A stretch of DNA of 64,000 bases from Hordeum vulgare subsp. vulgare. Lineage: Eukaryota > Streptophyta > Magnoliopsida > Poales > Poaceae. Position 1 is the stretch's first letter. Every line of letters begins with the position of its first letter. This document shows positions 48,358 through 58,935 of the stretch, in pieces. A program made the translations under genes and the position numbers. Below the pieces are notes generated by a model, which had not been told where the DNA came from, made no database searches, and saw only the letters and a program-made list of their open reading frames with translations. Location: contig NC_058520.1 in NCBI RefSeq assembly GCF_904849725.1, positions 540,980,583-541,044,582 on the forward strand. Direction: 5' to 3'.

Positions 48358-48761
48358 TGTTACTTAGATGTGTATCCTGTGAGATGATGGTCTACTTTGG
48401 TTGTCTGTCCTGTGAACTAGTGGGATGTGCCCTATTTTGGATGTGTCATGTGAACTAGTGAGATCATGCCCTATTTTGGTGTCCTGTCAACTAGTGATGT
48501 TATTTAAATCTGTCAACTTCTGAAGTTATTTTGGATGTGTCCTATGAGATGTTGCTCTTTTGCTGTCAAAATTTTGTGTGTTATATTAATTTTGCTGCTA
48601 TCAAAAAATGACACTTCAACCCTGAAATTTTATTCAGAATATTGTGCATTGCCTCACATCATGACAAACATATCCTGACTGCTTTATTCCAAAATACAGT
48701 ACATTGCCTGCAACATCACAAAATATAGTACATTGCCTCACATCCATTACAAACAAATGAG
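48358..48761. other. MULE intergenic spacer between the convergent genes
   Basis: 3' flanks of both genes. It contains repeats of GTGAACTAGTG / TCCTGTGA (48400-48550) and of AAAATACAGTACATTGCCT (48690-48740). No ORF is supported. Confidence 0.6.
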
Positions 48762-49339
48762 CTAAGATATGATCATCCCTACAAATAAACCTGATACAAA
48801 TATCACAATTCCACACACCATCAACCTAACTGAATCACCAACAACACCAACACCTGCAGTTCTCTCATGCACTGCCTCCTGCACTGCACCAGCACCTGCA
48901 GTTCTCTCCTGCACTTCACGAGCAGCTGGATCTCCATCTCCACACAATGCTGCAACTGAATCCTCAAGACTCCATACCCTATCTCGAAGGTCTCCCAACA
49001 ATACACGCAGGAATGGATATGTTGGTTCGTCGTGCCATTGTAAGAATCCATGCTGCTCAATAAAGAGAAGATTTTTACACCACAAAACAGCAGAGGAGCA
49101 TGTCACAGAGCAGAAAAGAGCAAAGAGCATACCTTAGATTCGACGCAAGCATAGTATCTCCTTCCAGGATTCGGCACACTCCATGAAATCCACCTCGGCG
49201 CCTTCCTCCCGCAACGACTGCAGAAAACAGTCGGCTCATAGTCCATCGGCTGCTCACGATAGGACACCGGCGACCTAGCTGCAGCGCATCTCCGGCGAAT
49301 CCCCGCGCCGCTGCAGGATCCAACCGAGAACGACGACAT
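48762..49339 (-). CDS. MULE-borne GRF-type zinc-finger protein with C-terminal membrane segment
   Basis: Predicted exons 49339-49133 and 49052-48762, joined through an 80-bp GT-AG intron with phase preserved, give 165 residues. ATG 49339 opens MSSFSVGSCSG. The GRF finger is FCSRCGRK...NPGRRYYAC, then across the splice HGFLQWHDEP. GRF fingers normally use a Cys before GFFQW; here it is His, which could still bind zinc. After it come an amphipathic helix (LRVLLGDLRDRVWSLEDSVAAL), AGAGAV/AGVGVV repeats, and a hydrophobic end (LMVCGIVIFVSGLFVG) likely to span a membrane. GRF fingers bind nucleic acid in other proteins. Proteins of this GRF/coiled-coil/tail type are numerous in grasses, to my memory. 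No lesion was seen. A longer start to 49459 is open but the repeat would overlap it. Confidence 0.75.
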
Positions 49340-49498
49340 CGCCCCCGCCGCCGCTCTCTCTCGCCGTGCTCTGTCTCCCCATCGAACCCTAGAAAAATTC
49401 CCCACCTGGGGTCCCCTCTTAAAAAGAAACCACATCCGGTCTAAAACGATGGGGGCCACGTCAGCAGATCCCGGTCTAAAACGATGTTAGGATAAAAC

Positions 49499-49601
49499 AA
49501 TCCGGGATTTCACAGTTCAGGGTATGAACTTCAGGGATTTGGACGTGGAGGTTCATTCTCGACTGCACCTACAACCACAAGGTTGATTACAGACTTCACT
49601 C
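49499..49601 (-). repeat. MULE right terminal inverted repeat
   Basis: Inverted copy of 44514-44614, ending CAGACTTCACTC against the TSD at 49602. Confidence 0.93.
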
Positions 49602-49979
49602 CTTGGGCACAGCCCCTTTGGGCAGCGCTGCTTGGGCACAGCCCCTAGCAATCCGTCAACCCGCTAGCAACCTGCCCACCTGGCCTTGACGGCCTTTGCC
49701 TGGCCCCGCCACGCGCGTCATCTCGATGTGCCCCTCTGCTGGCTACAGCTGCCTGATTTCATCTGAATCCAATCTGCCCAAGAGTACCTGCATCGAACCG
49801 ATCTCGTCGAAAAAACTCAGTCGCCGCCACAGTCGATCAACCGAACTGCTGCTCCCGATTGCTTCAACACGAACAGAACTCCGCCGCTCCATCGACCTTT
49901 TTCGGTCGCTCGACACCAGATCGATTCGACGAATTCTGCTGCACCTCTAGATCAACAGTCTCGACCTCTCGAATAACCT

Positions 49980-50149
49980 TGCTCATGATACCACTTGTTA
50001 GAATAAATCCGAGGCTCTCCGTCGATCTGCCGAGGACCAAGCAATCATGAGAGCACGACACCGAGATTTGTTAACGAGGTTCGCCGATATGGCTACATCC
50101 CCGGGGCCTGACTACGGGCGCTCCTCCCCGTGACACCGTCACAATACCG
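49980..50149 (-). repeat. Primer-binding-like site and truncated 5' LTR of the small Copia-type element
   Basis: AGTGGTATCATGAGC (minus, 49981-49995) resembles the initiator-Met tRNA primer site. LTR sequence from 49996 matches 42441 onward up to 50149 (...CAATACCG), where homology stops abruptly. Confidence 0.75.
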
Positions 50150-50559
50150 CATCCCAGTCTAAAGAAACACGACCGAAAGGAAGAGCGTTTGAGTGGACTG
50201 ATTCTAAAGAAAAAGGAGTGAAAAAAAAACAGGCAACTGATTACTAAGTGGTCCATTTGTTTAGCTAGCGGTGGCGATCTTACAACAAACACTTTTTTCA
50301 GGTTGCCTGCCCTAGTCCATCACCAGATAAACTGATGATCTGTGAAACTTGCCAGGTCGAATAGTCTGCATCAGTCAATCCTATCATATCACCAAAATGA
50401 ACTTGTCAACCCAAAGAATCTTATCATCTTGCAGATGGTAGATCACAGATCAGATCTGAATAGCCATGGCCTGGAGGGATCAGATTATTATCAATCCACC
50501 AACACCCAGACGAAAATATCAAACTAAACAGTAAAACAGGCCAGTAAAAACCATTGCCA
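50150..50559. other. Intergenic, nothing recognised
   Basis: About 400 bases of AT-moderate DNA with no ORF or repeat signature. It may be original flank. Confidence 0.5.
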
Positions 50560-52420
50560 TTGCCTCTTCGGCCGTCATGTTAAACGGCACTGTCGGCAAA
50601 TACTTCACGCATCAGCGAGGCCTACGGCAGGGAGACTCACTCTCTCCACTGCTTTTCATCATCGCCATCGACACCCTCCACCGACTCCTGGAGAAGGCAA
50701 CGGAGTTGCACGAAATCGCACCGTTGCCAGGCAGGGGCATCCCCCTGAGAGTGAGCCTCTATGCAGACGACACCGTCATCTTCGCCAATCCGGCGAGAGA
50801 AGAAATCGAAGTTCTGATGGCTATCCTACGTGACTTTGGACAAGCCTCGGGTCTACACATCAATCCGTCAAAATCCACAGCTTCACCCATTAGATGTGAC
50901 AACACGGACCTGCAGCACACCCTAGCTAGCTTTGGAGGGAAAGTTGTCGCTTTCCCGCTGACATACCTGGGGCTTCCGATCACTTTGTCGAGGCTTAGGC
51001 TAGTCCACATTCAGTTCATCTTAGACAGGATTAGAGCTAGACTAGCTGGATGGAAGGGCAAACTGCTAAATGTTGCTGGCAGGTGAGTCCTGGTCCGTAA
51101 CGTCCTCTCAGCCCTACCTACCTTCGCACTCTTTGTGCTAAGGGCGCCAAGGAAGTGTTTTGACGAGGTAGACAAAGCTAGGCGCCGTTTTCTCTGCGCG
51201 CAAGACGACGGCGAGTTTGGTGGAGGCAAATGTAAAGTTAATTGGCCTACAGTCTGCTCCCCTCTGGAGAATGGGGGTTTGGGCATCCTAGACCTAAACC
51301 GTTTCAGTAGAGCCCTTAGGCTACGATGGCTATGGCTGGCATGGACGAGCCCCGACAGGGCCTGGCGGGGCATGACTCTGCCTTGCGACGAAGCGGACAG
51401 GGACCTGTTCAACGCATCAACAATAGTGGTCCTCGGCAACGGCGCAACGGCATCCTTCTGGCATTGCTCATGGACGGGAGAAGCCACCCTAAAGACGACG
51501 TTCTCGTCACTTTTAAGCACTCCAGGAGGAAACATAGAACGGTGCAGGAGGCACTAAGCAACAACACCTGATTAGCAGATTTAGCGCATGGTAACAATGC
51601 GCACCTTTGGGAGGAGGCAATTAGGCTACATAGACGGCTCCAAGATAGGGATCTTCAACTTCAGGAAGAAACTGCTGACACTATCACATGGAACCTTGAG
51701 GCTTCACAAACGTATACGGCAAGATCGGCGTACAAGGCACAATTCCAAGGAATGATGAAGTCCGATTTCAAGAAGATAATCTGGAAGACTTGGGCCCCCT
51801 CTAGGCTCAAGATTTTTGCCTGGCTGCTCCTGCGCGACAGGCTATGGTGCAATGACCGGCTGCAACGTCGAGGATGGCCAAACGGCTATTTTTGTCAGCT
51901 ATGCCTGCGGAACCTAGAAACATCAACTCATTTGTTCTGGGAATGCCCCATATCACTGCAAATCTGGGCACATGCTGCCTCGAGGGCCGGATGCGCCTCT
52001 TTGTACCCTGCCGCATGGGCAACAAAGAGGGGGTCAGCCGAAAAAATAGTCACCATGATAGAAACGGCTCAACCAGTACACCGCAAGGCCACCAGGACGA
52101 TGATCGTCCTGATCCTATCGGAGATTTGGAAGCACAGAAACGATTGCACCTTCACAAGCAAACAGGCGCATATACAAGATATAAAGAGCGCAATCACAAG
52201 AACCGTCAAGCTTTGGAGACAAGCAGGAGCATCGTTCTTAGAGCACCCTTTCTGGGAACCGCCGTGAAGGATCGCGACTGTTATTTCTCCACTTTTCCTT
52301 TTTTTTCTCTGCCTTTTTTTCCTTGATCCTTCGATCAACTCCCCCGTCACTTTTGTAACCGCATTTCTCCCTGCTATGTTTTAATATAAGCTAGCATCTA
52401 GCTGGATCTTTCAAAAAAAA
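50560..52420 (+). mobile_element. LINE (non-LTR retrotransposon), 5' truncated, decayed
   Basis: It opens inside the reverse transcriptase: QRGLRQGDSLSPLLF, then SLYADDTVIF with the YADD catalytic motif near 50765. Then comes a thumb/connection region (LTYLGLPI) and a C-terminal zf-RVT domain (WLLLRDRLWCNDRL...FCQLC...ETSTHLFWECP). Lesions: nonsense TGA 51084-51086 and a frameshift between about 51557 and 51750. It ends with an A tract at 52413-52420 after TAATATAAGCTAGCATC. The endonuclease and ORF1 are missing, as usual for incomplete reverse transcription. No TSD was found. Confidence 0.9.
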
Positions 52421-52597
52421 TATCACTCCAAATTTTCATTTCCCTTGCAAACTTCCCAGTGATAGGATAGATATACACGCTCTCACCCAATAAACCCAAG
52501 AATTACATGGCTGCACTCCACACAAGAGAAAAGAAGAGGGCTGGTTAGCATTCACAATTTACGTGGCACGTGAAGAAATTTTTGCTGAATCTGAAGC
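52421..52597. other. 3' flank of the HHE gene
   Basis: Short region between the LINE tail and the stop codon of the minus-strand gene. It probably contains that gene's 3' UTR. Confidence 0.5.
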
Positions 52598-55500
52598 TTA
52601 TGGGGATTTTACAAGTAGGTGCTCATATAGTCGTGTGGGGTTGTTGTGGATTATCGACGGGTTCGCGTCCTCCAGGCGCTCAGCAAGCGACCTGAGCATG
52701 GAGACCAGATGCCGGGTGTTCTTCGTGCACCTGCACACCAGGTCAAGGTACTGCACGGCCTCCTGAGGCATGAGCCCGGTCATGAAGAAGGGGAAGAGCT
52801 TCGAGTGCGTCATCTCCATTGTGCCCATGGCCTCAGAAGCCCATCCGGAGTTGGACTTGTCAGGAACGTTCCCCTCTTCGCGCTGCATCCGCCGTACCGA
52901 TTCCAGTCGTGGGAGCATATCCTTCTCTTCCTCCTTGAAGTGCTCCTTGGTGTGATCCTGCCAGCGTTTGATTAATTTCAGGTCCACACCAAGCATAAAA
53001 AAAGGATCTGTGATGGTTTATGTAATCATTTGATATTATCCTAAAGAATCAATATATAGCAAATATTTACAAGTTACTCCCTCCGTAACAAAATGTAAGA
53101 CGTTTTTTATGCTCTATGCAAAACCAAAAAACGTCTTACATTTTGGTAGAGGCAGTGCCAGTCAGATAAGGATAATGTATAATGATCCTATCATAGTAGA
53201 TCATTTCCAAATATTAAGGTACATCTTTCGCATTATTCTAGCATGCATGTAAATCATTTCACTGTAACATTAACAACTAATTAATAGATTGTAGAAGTTG
53301 TCAATGCTCAGTTGGTTCTGAGCGAAACCGTTCTTGTCTGCATACTACTTGATGCCAAGATACCACGTGGCGAATCAACGCAGCAAAGCATCCATGGAAG
53401 TGCTCCTGATGATTACAACATGTTTGATCTTAGCAGTTTGCTGGGCTACGTCAACTCCTTTCATCAGCTTGGTAGGCACATGTAGATAGACCTGGCTGTA
53501 GTGAGAATAAACAGCTAAAATCCAGTGTCTTGCAAAGCAACTTACTTAATTCAGTTAATTGCCTAGGCCAGGCTGCACACTGTAGCTTCGGCCAGGCTGA
53601 CTCTTCTCACAACTTTCCAGGAGCAAAACTCTAGTGCGGTGGTAGAGCTTGTACGCAATAGCAATGGTGGAGGATCTCTATCCAATTCTTGAAGTTACAA
53701 CACTAACTCAACCCTGCATGTGCCGCTGAAATCCTCGAAAGCAAATCTTACAAGGTAAACAGGTCAGGCCAGGCTGCACCCTGCTTTCGCCTAAACTTTC
53801 CACTCACACAATACTAATGCAGTCTTGTGGTGGTAGAGCTGTATGCAACTGCCATGGTAGTGGATCTGTATCCATTATCCAACTTGAACACTAAAATTAA
53901 CCCTACATAATGTGCGGCTCAAACTATGAAGTTTTACAGAGCAACCAGGGTGGTAGTGGCCCTTGTCCAGGGCCACATGATCTTCCAAAAGTGCCAAGGG
54001 ACAGTAGTGCAACACAACCAACTTTTCCATGGAAGAAGCAAGGAATCAGTATATATTTTTCTCGTGGGACTAGGTGAACTCTCATCATTGTACTTCACTT
54101 TCGGTTACTACCTTTCTGAGAGTATCTCTTGTCAGGTCATTAGCTAAAGGGGTACTGATTAGGAGAGGATAACATCCACACCAACAAATTACTGGTGGCA
54201 CTTTTGCCGGAAGGCAGTAGACAAGCCTTGCAAGTCACAAAAGGTGAAGTTTGCATATCACCCTCCGCGAAATGACTTTTCATATAGCAAAATTCCAAAG
54301 CCACCTGCACTAGTATGTCGCCGATTCTTCCCGGTATCTGATGTTCAAACCTACTAGCAGTACAGTTCAAATACAAACTTGCAAGATTTGACAAGCAACG
54401 CGGAGTAAAGAATAGTAATGCAATAAGCAGAATAAGCTTATAAATGAAACAGCCACCAGATGCAATTAGTACAATAACCACCAAATGCACAAAAGAGCAT
54501 GTACGTACCTGCAACGCCTTGAGGCGGACGGAGAGGTTGACCAGCACTTCATAGAAGAGGGCGCTGCCCAGCTCCAGCGTCAGAAGCGTTTTTATATCCT
54601 CCTTGATTCCGTTCATCATGGGCAGGTGCTTCCCGTGCTGCTCCTGAACCTTATCGCACACCCCTGCGCATAATAAGATACAATAGTTGGGATCAGATTA
54701 GGTTGCAGTCACTCAATCATATGGGCGTGATTAAACAACCACAACTGGTTGATTAAGCTCTTGGATCGAGGAGAACAACAAGGGCGTTTGGTCTAGTGGT
54801 ATGATTCCCGCTTCGGGTGCGGGAGGTCGTGAGTTCGATTCTCGCAACGCCCCCATTATTGTTACGTTTTGTTTTGCACTAGGATGAAATCAGTAGCTTC
54901 TGCTCTACTACACGACATCCCTGTCTTTTGTTACCTTGTTCGTTTATTACCAATCGGATGAGAGAAAATGTCCATGTACAGCTACAAAGGCAAAGGCAAC
55001 AGAAACCTTTCGATCGGAAAGGAAAAGAACGCTACCATCTCTATCCCTTCCTATCACAGCAGATTGTGCAAATCCATGAAAATTCACCAGCACGAGTACA
55101 CGGCCGGCAGAAAGCAATTTATAGTAGGGAAACTGAGCAGTTGCCCATAGCCGGTGAATGCGCCCAGATTGTCAAAAGGGACAGGGAAATGCAGAAGACG
55201 ACAGTGAGGAAACCACCAAATTGGTAATGCACCTACAGGTCAAAACTCCTCGAAATCCTGAAGGTGGATTAAGAAGGAAGCGACAGTGCACAAACAAAAT
55301 CCTCACGAACCCGCTAGCAAAATTTAGTCGTGAAGGGCTGAAAATTTCGAAACGAATGGGGGAATGGGATGGGGCTGAAATTGACCTGGGAAGGAGGCCC
55401 TCTGGATGTCGGGGAACAGCACCCTCTCCTCCATCCTGGCGTGCTCCAGCATCACCTCCATGGCGTCCCCGTACCACTTCCCGAGCCTCCGCACCTCGGC

Positions 55501-56100
55501 GGCCTCCACCACGTTCCTCCCCTTGGCGGCCTTCTTGGCCCCCTTCTTCACCATCTCCGCCAGCTTGGCGGCGACGCCCTCCAGGTGCCGCTCGGCGCTG
55601 CGGTGCTGGAGCCGCACCATCTCGGCCACCTCCTCGGCCGCCGCGGCCGCCAGCGAGGCCCGCGCAGACGGCGGGCGGTCGGGCGGCGCGACGCGGGGCT
55701 TGCCCTCGAAGCGCGCGTCGACGTGGCGCAGCAGCTCGTCGGCGGCACCGCAGAGCTCCGGGTCGGCGGCGGAGAGGCGGAGCACGGGGCGGCCGAGCGG
55801 GGCCGCCTCGGACGGCGTGAAGTGCACGGGCGCCGCCGCCTTGTAGAGCAGCGCGACGCGGAGGCGCCACGCGACGGGGCAGCCGTCCGAGCCGTAGACG
55901 CGGACCACGCCCTCCCGCTCCCGCTCGGCCTCCGGGTCGACGGAGACGGACACCGAGGGGGATCTGGCCAGCGCGTACGGGGACACTGTGTTGCCGCCGC
56001 CGCCGCCGCTCGCGCCGCCGGATGCCGCGCTCGAGTGGGATGGCGGGGAGCCGGCCGGCGACGGGCGGCGGCGGCGCGGGGAGGGGGAGCAATTGCCCAT
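52598..56100 (-). CDS. Hemerythrin-like HHE protein with GST-N-like N-terminus, 3 exons
   Basis: Predicted exons 56100-55386, 54663-54509 and 52957-52598 give 409 residues. Introns 55385-54664 (GTCAAT...GCAG) and 54508-52958 (GTACGT...GCAG) keep frame. The start MGNCSPS fits N-myristoylation plus acylation, suggesting a membrane-bound pool. Residues 20-60 are low complexity. Residues 64-133 look like a thioredoxin/GST-N fold (VVRVYGSDGCPVAWRLRVALL, then PVLRLSAADPELCGAADELL). The HHE-type helices follow: H166/H172, HARMEE at 220-225, HGKH at 248-251 and DHTKEHFKEEEKDMLP from 291. Such His/Glu sets bind metal (usually iron) in hemerythrin-like domains, often with oxygen or redox roles. Plant homologues exist, but their function is not settled. 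A GC-rich exon 1 makes long false antisense frames. Confidence 0.88.
53075..53159. mobile_element. Stowaway MITE in intron 2 of the HHE gene
   Basis: CTCCCTCCGTAACAAAATGTAAGACG starts after TA (53075-53076), and the other arm AACGTCTTACATTTTGGTAGAGG ends near 53157. This is an 80-bp hairpin of the Tc1/Mariner-type Stowaway family. The right end is degraded, so the second TA is not certain. Confidence 0.8.
53565..53935. repeat. Diverged tandem duplication in intron 2
   Basis: Two units of about 190 bases, each opening GGCCAGGCTGCAC and containing GTGGTAGAGCT, GCAA and GTGGATCT landmarks in the same order (about 53568-53760 and 53768-53935). Confidence 0.7.
54782..54853 (+). tRNA. tRNA-Pro (anticodon CGG)
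   Basis: The 72-base gene folds as a standard cloverleaf: acceptor GGGCGTT pairs with AACGCCC, anticodon stem CCCGC/GCGGG holds loop TTCGGGT (anticodon CGG), and the T-arm has GTTCGATTC. The A box TGGTCTAGTGG and B box GAGTTCGATTC are good Pol III signals. T runs follow at about 54868. It lies in intron 1 of the HHE gene on the opposite strand. Confidence 0.93.
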
Positions 56101-57354
56101 CGGGAGGCGGGGCGTGGGCGTGGGAGGGAGAGGCAGGGTTTGGGGGGGGAGCTGCTCTGGGGGGAGGAGCCGGACGGAGGGAGGTGGCGAGGGGTTGAGT
56201 CGCGCTGCGTTGGGGAGCGGGGCGAAGTTGGCGGAGGTGGGCCCGGCTCGGGGGGCGGCCGTTTTGGTGCTGTGTCCGTCCGTCCGTCCGTCCGTCTGGG
56301 TTTTGCGATGGAGGGAGGGGATCGGAGTCGGACTGCCTCCTTCTCTTGTCGCCGTCAAGAAGAAGAGGATGGATGGAGAGGGAGGGACGCCGCTGATTTG
56401 CTTCGGAGCAAAGTGTGTGATGGTTTGGGTGGACTGTTACCCCTGTCTTCCTTTGGATTACTCGGGCTCGGATGTGGGGTGCTGTCAGAGCTAAGCAAGC
56501 ATGTGATGTGGCCAGGATTCTTCCTATCTGGACCATGGTCACATTTGGATGCACTAAAAGACGCCATGCATCTCTCTTTTTTTCCGTCAAAAGGCCATGG
56601 GGAATTTGTGCTCTTTTCATACGAGAGGAAACATTCCGGTATGTTCTATTCGTATATGCAGTACGCCGTAGGACGTCTTGTGAAGACTGGACTGGACACA
56701 TGGAAGGATGATTGTTGCGTCGCGTTCTGACCTTGTCGTGTGCCCCCCTTTCACCATCCTTGCCTAACGCATGCATCGGATAAGCCAACAGACCCTACGA
56801 ATGCATGCAAGCAGGACGTGAACAGCATTCCACATTTTAAAATTCTCACATGATTTTTTTCTCGGTAAGTGTATTCAATTTGCAATCCGCCCTCACTAGA
56901 ACCAAATCGACATGGTTTGTTGTTCGAACCCCTATCAATAATTTCCATGTTGTGGTTTGGTTATTTACAAGATGTGTGCGCGCTGTTATGTATTATATGC
57001 ATTTGGTCATCAAGTTATGAATGTATGGTTTATTATCATGTTAGACTTGCATGGTAGTACGCTTGATAACACTTCGATGCTTACTATAGCTAGACTTGCA
57101 TAACATTGCAAAATAACATAAACTATTGCCTCGTAAACATGCACTATTAGGATGGTAATCATTCACTACTAATACGGACGGCTCATATAATGAAAAGATA
57201 TTAAGCAAATATTTACATGTTGAATATAATCTAACCTTGCTTACATGTTTTTGAGTATACATTGGTTTTCAGGTTATTTTAGTTAAATAAATATTAACAT
57301 GCTGACTGTGATCTCATTTGATTTACATGTTTTTGAGTATCTGAATTTTTTTAG
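56101..57354. other. HHE 5' flank and AT-rich spacer
   Basis: 56101-56400 is GC-rich and probably holds the 5' UTR and promoter of the HHE gene. 56400-57354 is AT-rich with no gene. A weak tandem repeat of about 80 bases (TTACATGTTTTTGAGTAT at 57241 and 57321) is the only structure noted. Confidence 0.55.
56274..56297. repeat. GTCC microsatellite upstream of the HHE gene
   Basis: Nearly six GTCC units, about 175 bases upstream of the start codon, in the likely 5' UTR or promoter on the minus strand. Confidence 0.85.
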
Positions 57355-58935
57355 AAAAGGAGGTTCAATCCCCGGACTCTCCATCAATCGACGCATATAG
57401 CAATCCTTATTAATTATTCCATGAAGGTCTGTCAAAAATATACATCACACCACCCGAAGCCACCATTGACACTTACAGGCTCGATAATGTGGAGTGCTCT
57501 CACTCCTTATATCTAAAACCGATGTTGTCGTTAATCCATCCACATAACGTATCGGGACCAACAACCGGTGCATCAGACTTAAAGCGCACACCACATGCAC
57601 ACGTTAGAAGCCGCCATCATCATCGGTCCACTGAACCATCTTCAGGAGAGAGATCCATATCATATTTGCCAGTCCGAACATCCGTCGACCCCACCACGGC
57701 GCCAAACAGCGCCACCGCCCTGTGCTCATCCGTCCAGACGCGAAGATTCTGGGAGAACTGTCGTGCGTAGCACCTGCCAACCAGGCATGACTCAGCAGCA
57801 GCACCTGTCGGCCAGGCATGACTTGACAGCTCCACCAAATCTCCGGGCAAGACGAAGCCACTCCATCTCCAGCCTCTGTCATCCAGCACTGCTCCACAAA
57901 CGATACTCCCAAGAGAGAAACGGCACCGCAGTACCGCCATCGTCCAATCTGTAAGGCTAGATCTTAGGGTTTCCTCCGAAGCAGTGCCCACCACCAGCAC
58001 AGTGCCCACCACCACTCAGCCCTTAAGGCGACGCCTTCAGGAAGGTCACGACATCGAGGACGCCGTCGCCGCCCACCAGAGTTAGGGTTTTCACCCGAGA
58101 GGCACTGAGGTAGGAAGTGGAGGAGCAGACGTAGACCGGCGTCTCCAAGAAGAACAACGGCGCCCTTGAGCATCGTCGGCGGCGCGGCCGGCCAGGGCCG
58201 ACCAAAGGGTTTCCCCCAATCTGAATCTTCTCCACCAGCTTCATCTGCGGCCACGCCAGTACCGCCAGGAACCCGCAGGAGAGAGACACATCGATTAGGG
58301 GCTAGAGGACAGTGACCGGATCAGCCACTGTCGGCCGCCACAACAGCCAACAACCCCACGAGCCGTGACCCGTGCAGCGACCCACGACGGCCGCCACCAC
58401 CGCTCGCGCCGCCCGCAAATCCTGATCCTGACAGGCATCCGACCAGCTGCCCCCTAGCCCGAACCACCATGGCCCCAGGCCGGAGAAGACGCTGCAGGAG
58501 GCCTCCAAGACGCACATCAGCGGAGCCGAGCCTCCCACCATCGCCAGCGCCTTCCACGCTAGCCATCGCCTGCAGATCCCAGATCGGATCAGGACCGAAC
58601 GGGCCCGATGACCGCGACCGCGTGCACCACGACAGTGCGCCCACCAGCTCGACGAGGCGCCATGCCGCACGCCGGAGACCGCCTCCGCGGCGAGCAAGGA
58701 TGCTGCCCCGGAGCCAAACGCCGGACAGCCGCCATCCGCACGCGAGATCCCCTCCTCCCGCGCGAGCAGCAGCCAAAGAGCACCACGCCGCCGCCGGCTC
58801 CATGCAGGCTTTGCCTGCCAGAGGCCACCGGCAACGGCGAGGAGGAGAGGGGCTGGTGAGGGGAGTCCGCGTGAGGGGAGGGCGGGGTCGCCGCCCGTGT
58901 CGCCCCGGGAGGGAGCTGCGCGGGGGCCTCTAGTT
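57355..58935. repeat. Unclassified repeat-like block
   Basis: It starts TTTTTTTAGAAAAGGAGGTTCAATCCCCGG, which on the minus strand looks like a 3' end with an A tract, and passes into GC-rich DNA rich in CACCACCA and GCCGCC. Style and sequence recall a common Triticeae repeat, perhaps a minus-oriented retroposon. ORFs on both strands are GC artefacts, and no TSD was found. Confidence 0.35.

Larger units (their letters stand above)
44505..49610 (+). mobile_element. Complete 5.1-kb Mutator-like element (MULE), TSD CTTGGGCAC
   Basis: Element 44514-49601 (5088 bp) is flanked by the perfect 9-bp direct repeat CTTGGGCAC (44505-44513 and 49602-49610), the length expected for Mutator. Terminal inverted repeats of about 100 bp are nearly identical (left 44514-44614, right 49499-49601). 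Inside are a transposase pseudogene on the plus strand and a spliced GRF-type gene on the minus strand, arranged convergently like the two genes of MuDR. It is inserted in the small Copia-type element. Confidence 0.95.
42441..50149 (-). mobile_element. Small non-autonomous Copia-type LTR element split by a MULE
   Basis: The left LTR 42441-42817 (377 bp, TGTTAGAATAAATCC...ACTCTAACA) matches 49996-50149, where the second LTR is truncated after 154 bp. Next to the right LTR, on the minus strand, AGTGGTATCATGAGC resembles the Copia primer-binding site (TGGTATCAGAGC), which sets minus orientation. The internal region without the MULE (42818-44513 plus 49602-49995) is about 2.1 kb. I find no gag or pol there, so it would depend on enzymes in trans. 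The TSD is not testable because the right end is lost. Confidence 0.75.

Noticed and set aside
53269..53300. Possible extra exon between HHE exons 2 and 3
   Set aside because: Joining exons 2 and 3 directly keeps frame and gives a continuous HHE pattern; no conserved peptide was seen in between.
55369..56730. A 453-residue plus-strand frame opposite the HHE exon
   Set aside because: Antisense shadow of GC-rich coding DNA, dominated by Gly/Arg/His.
55172..56788. A 538-residue minus-strand frame across the HHE exon
   Set aside because: It overlaps exon 1 of the HHE gene in another frame. It is Arg/Pro/Ala-rich from GC bias and has no motif or start context. The spliced HHE model explains the DNA.
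58302..58933. Several 130-160-residue frames on both strands
   Set aside because: GC-rich unclassified repeat with no domain and no splice logic.
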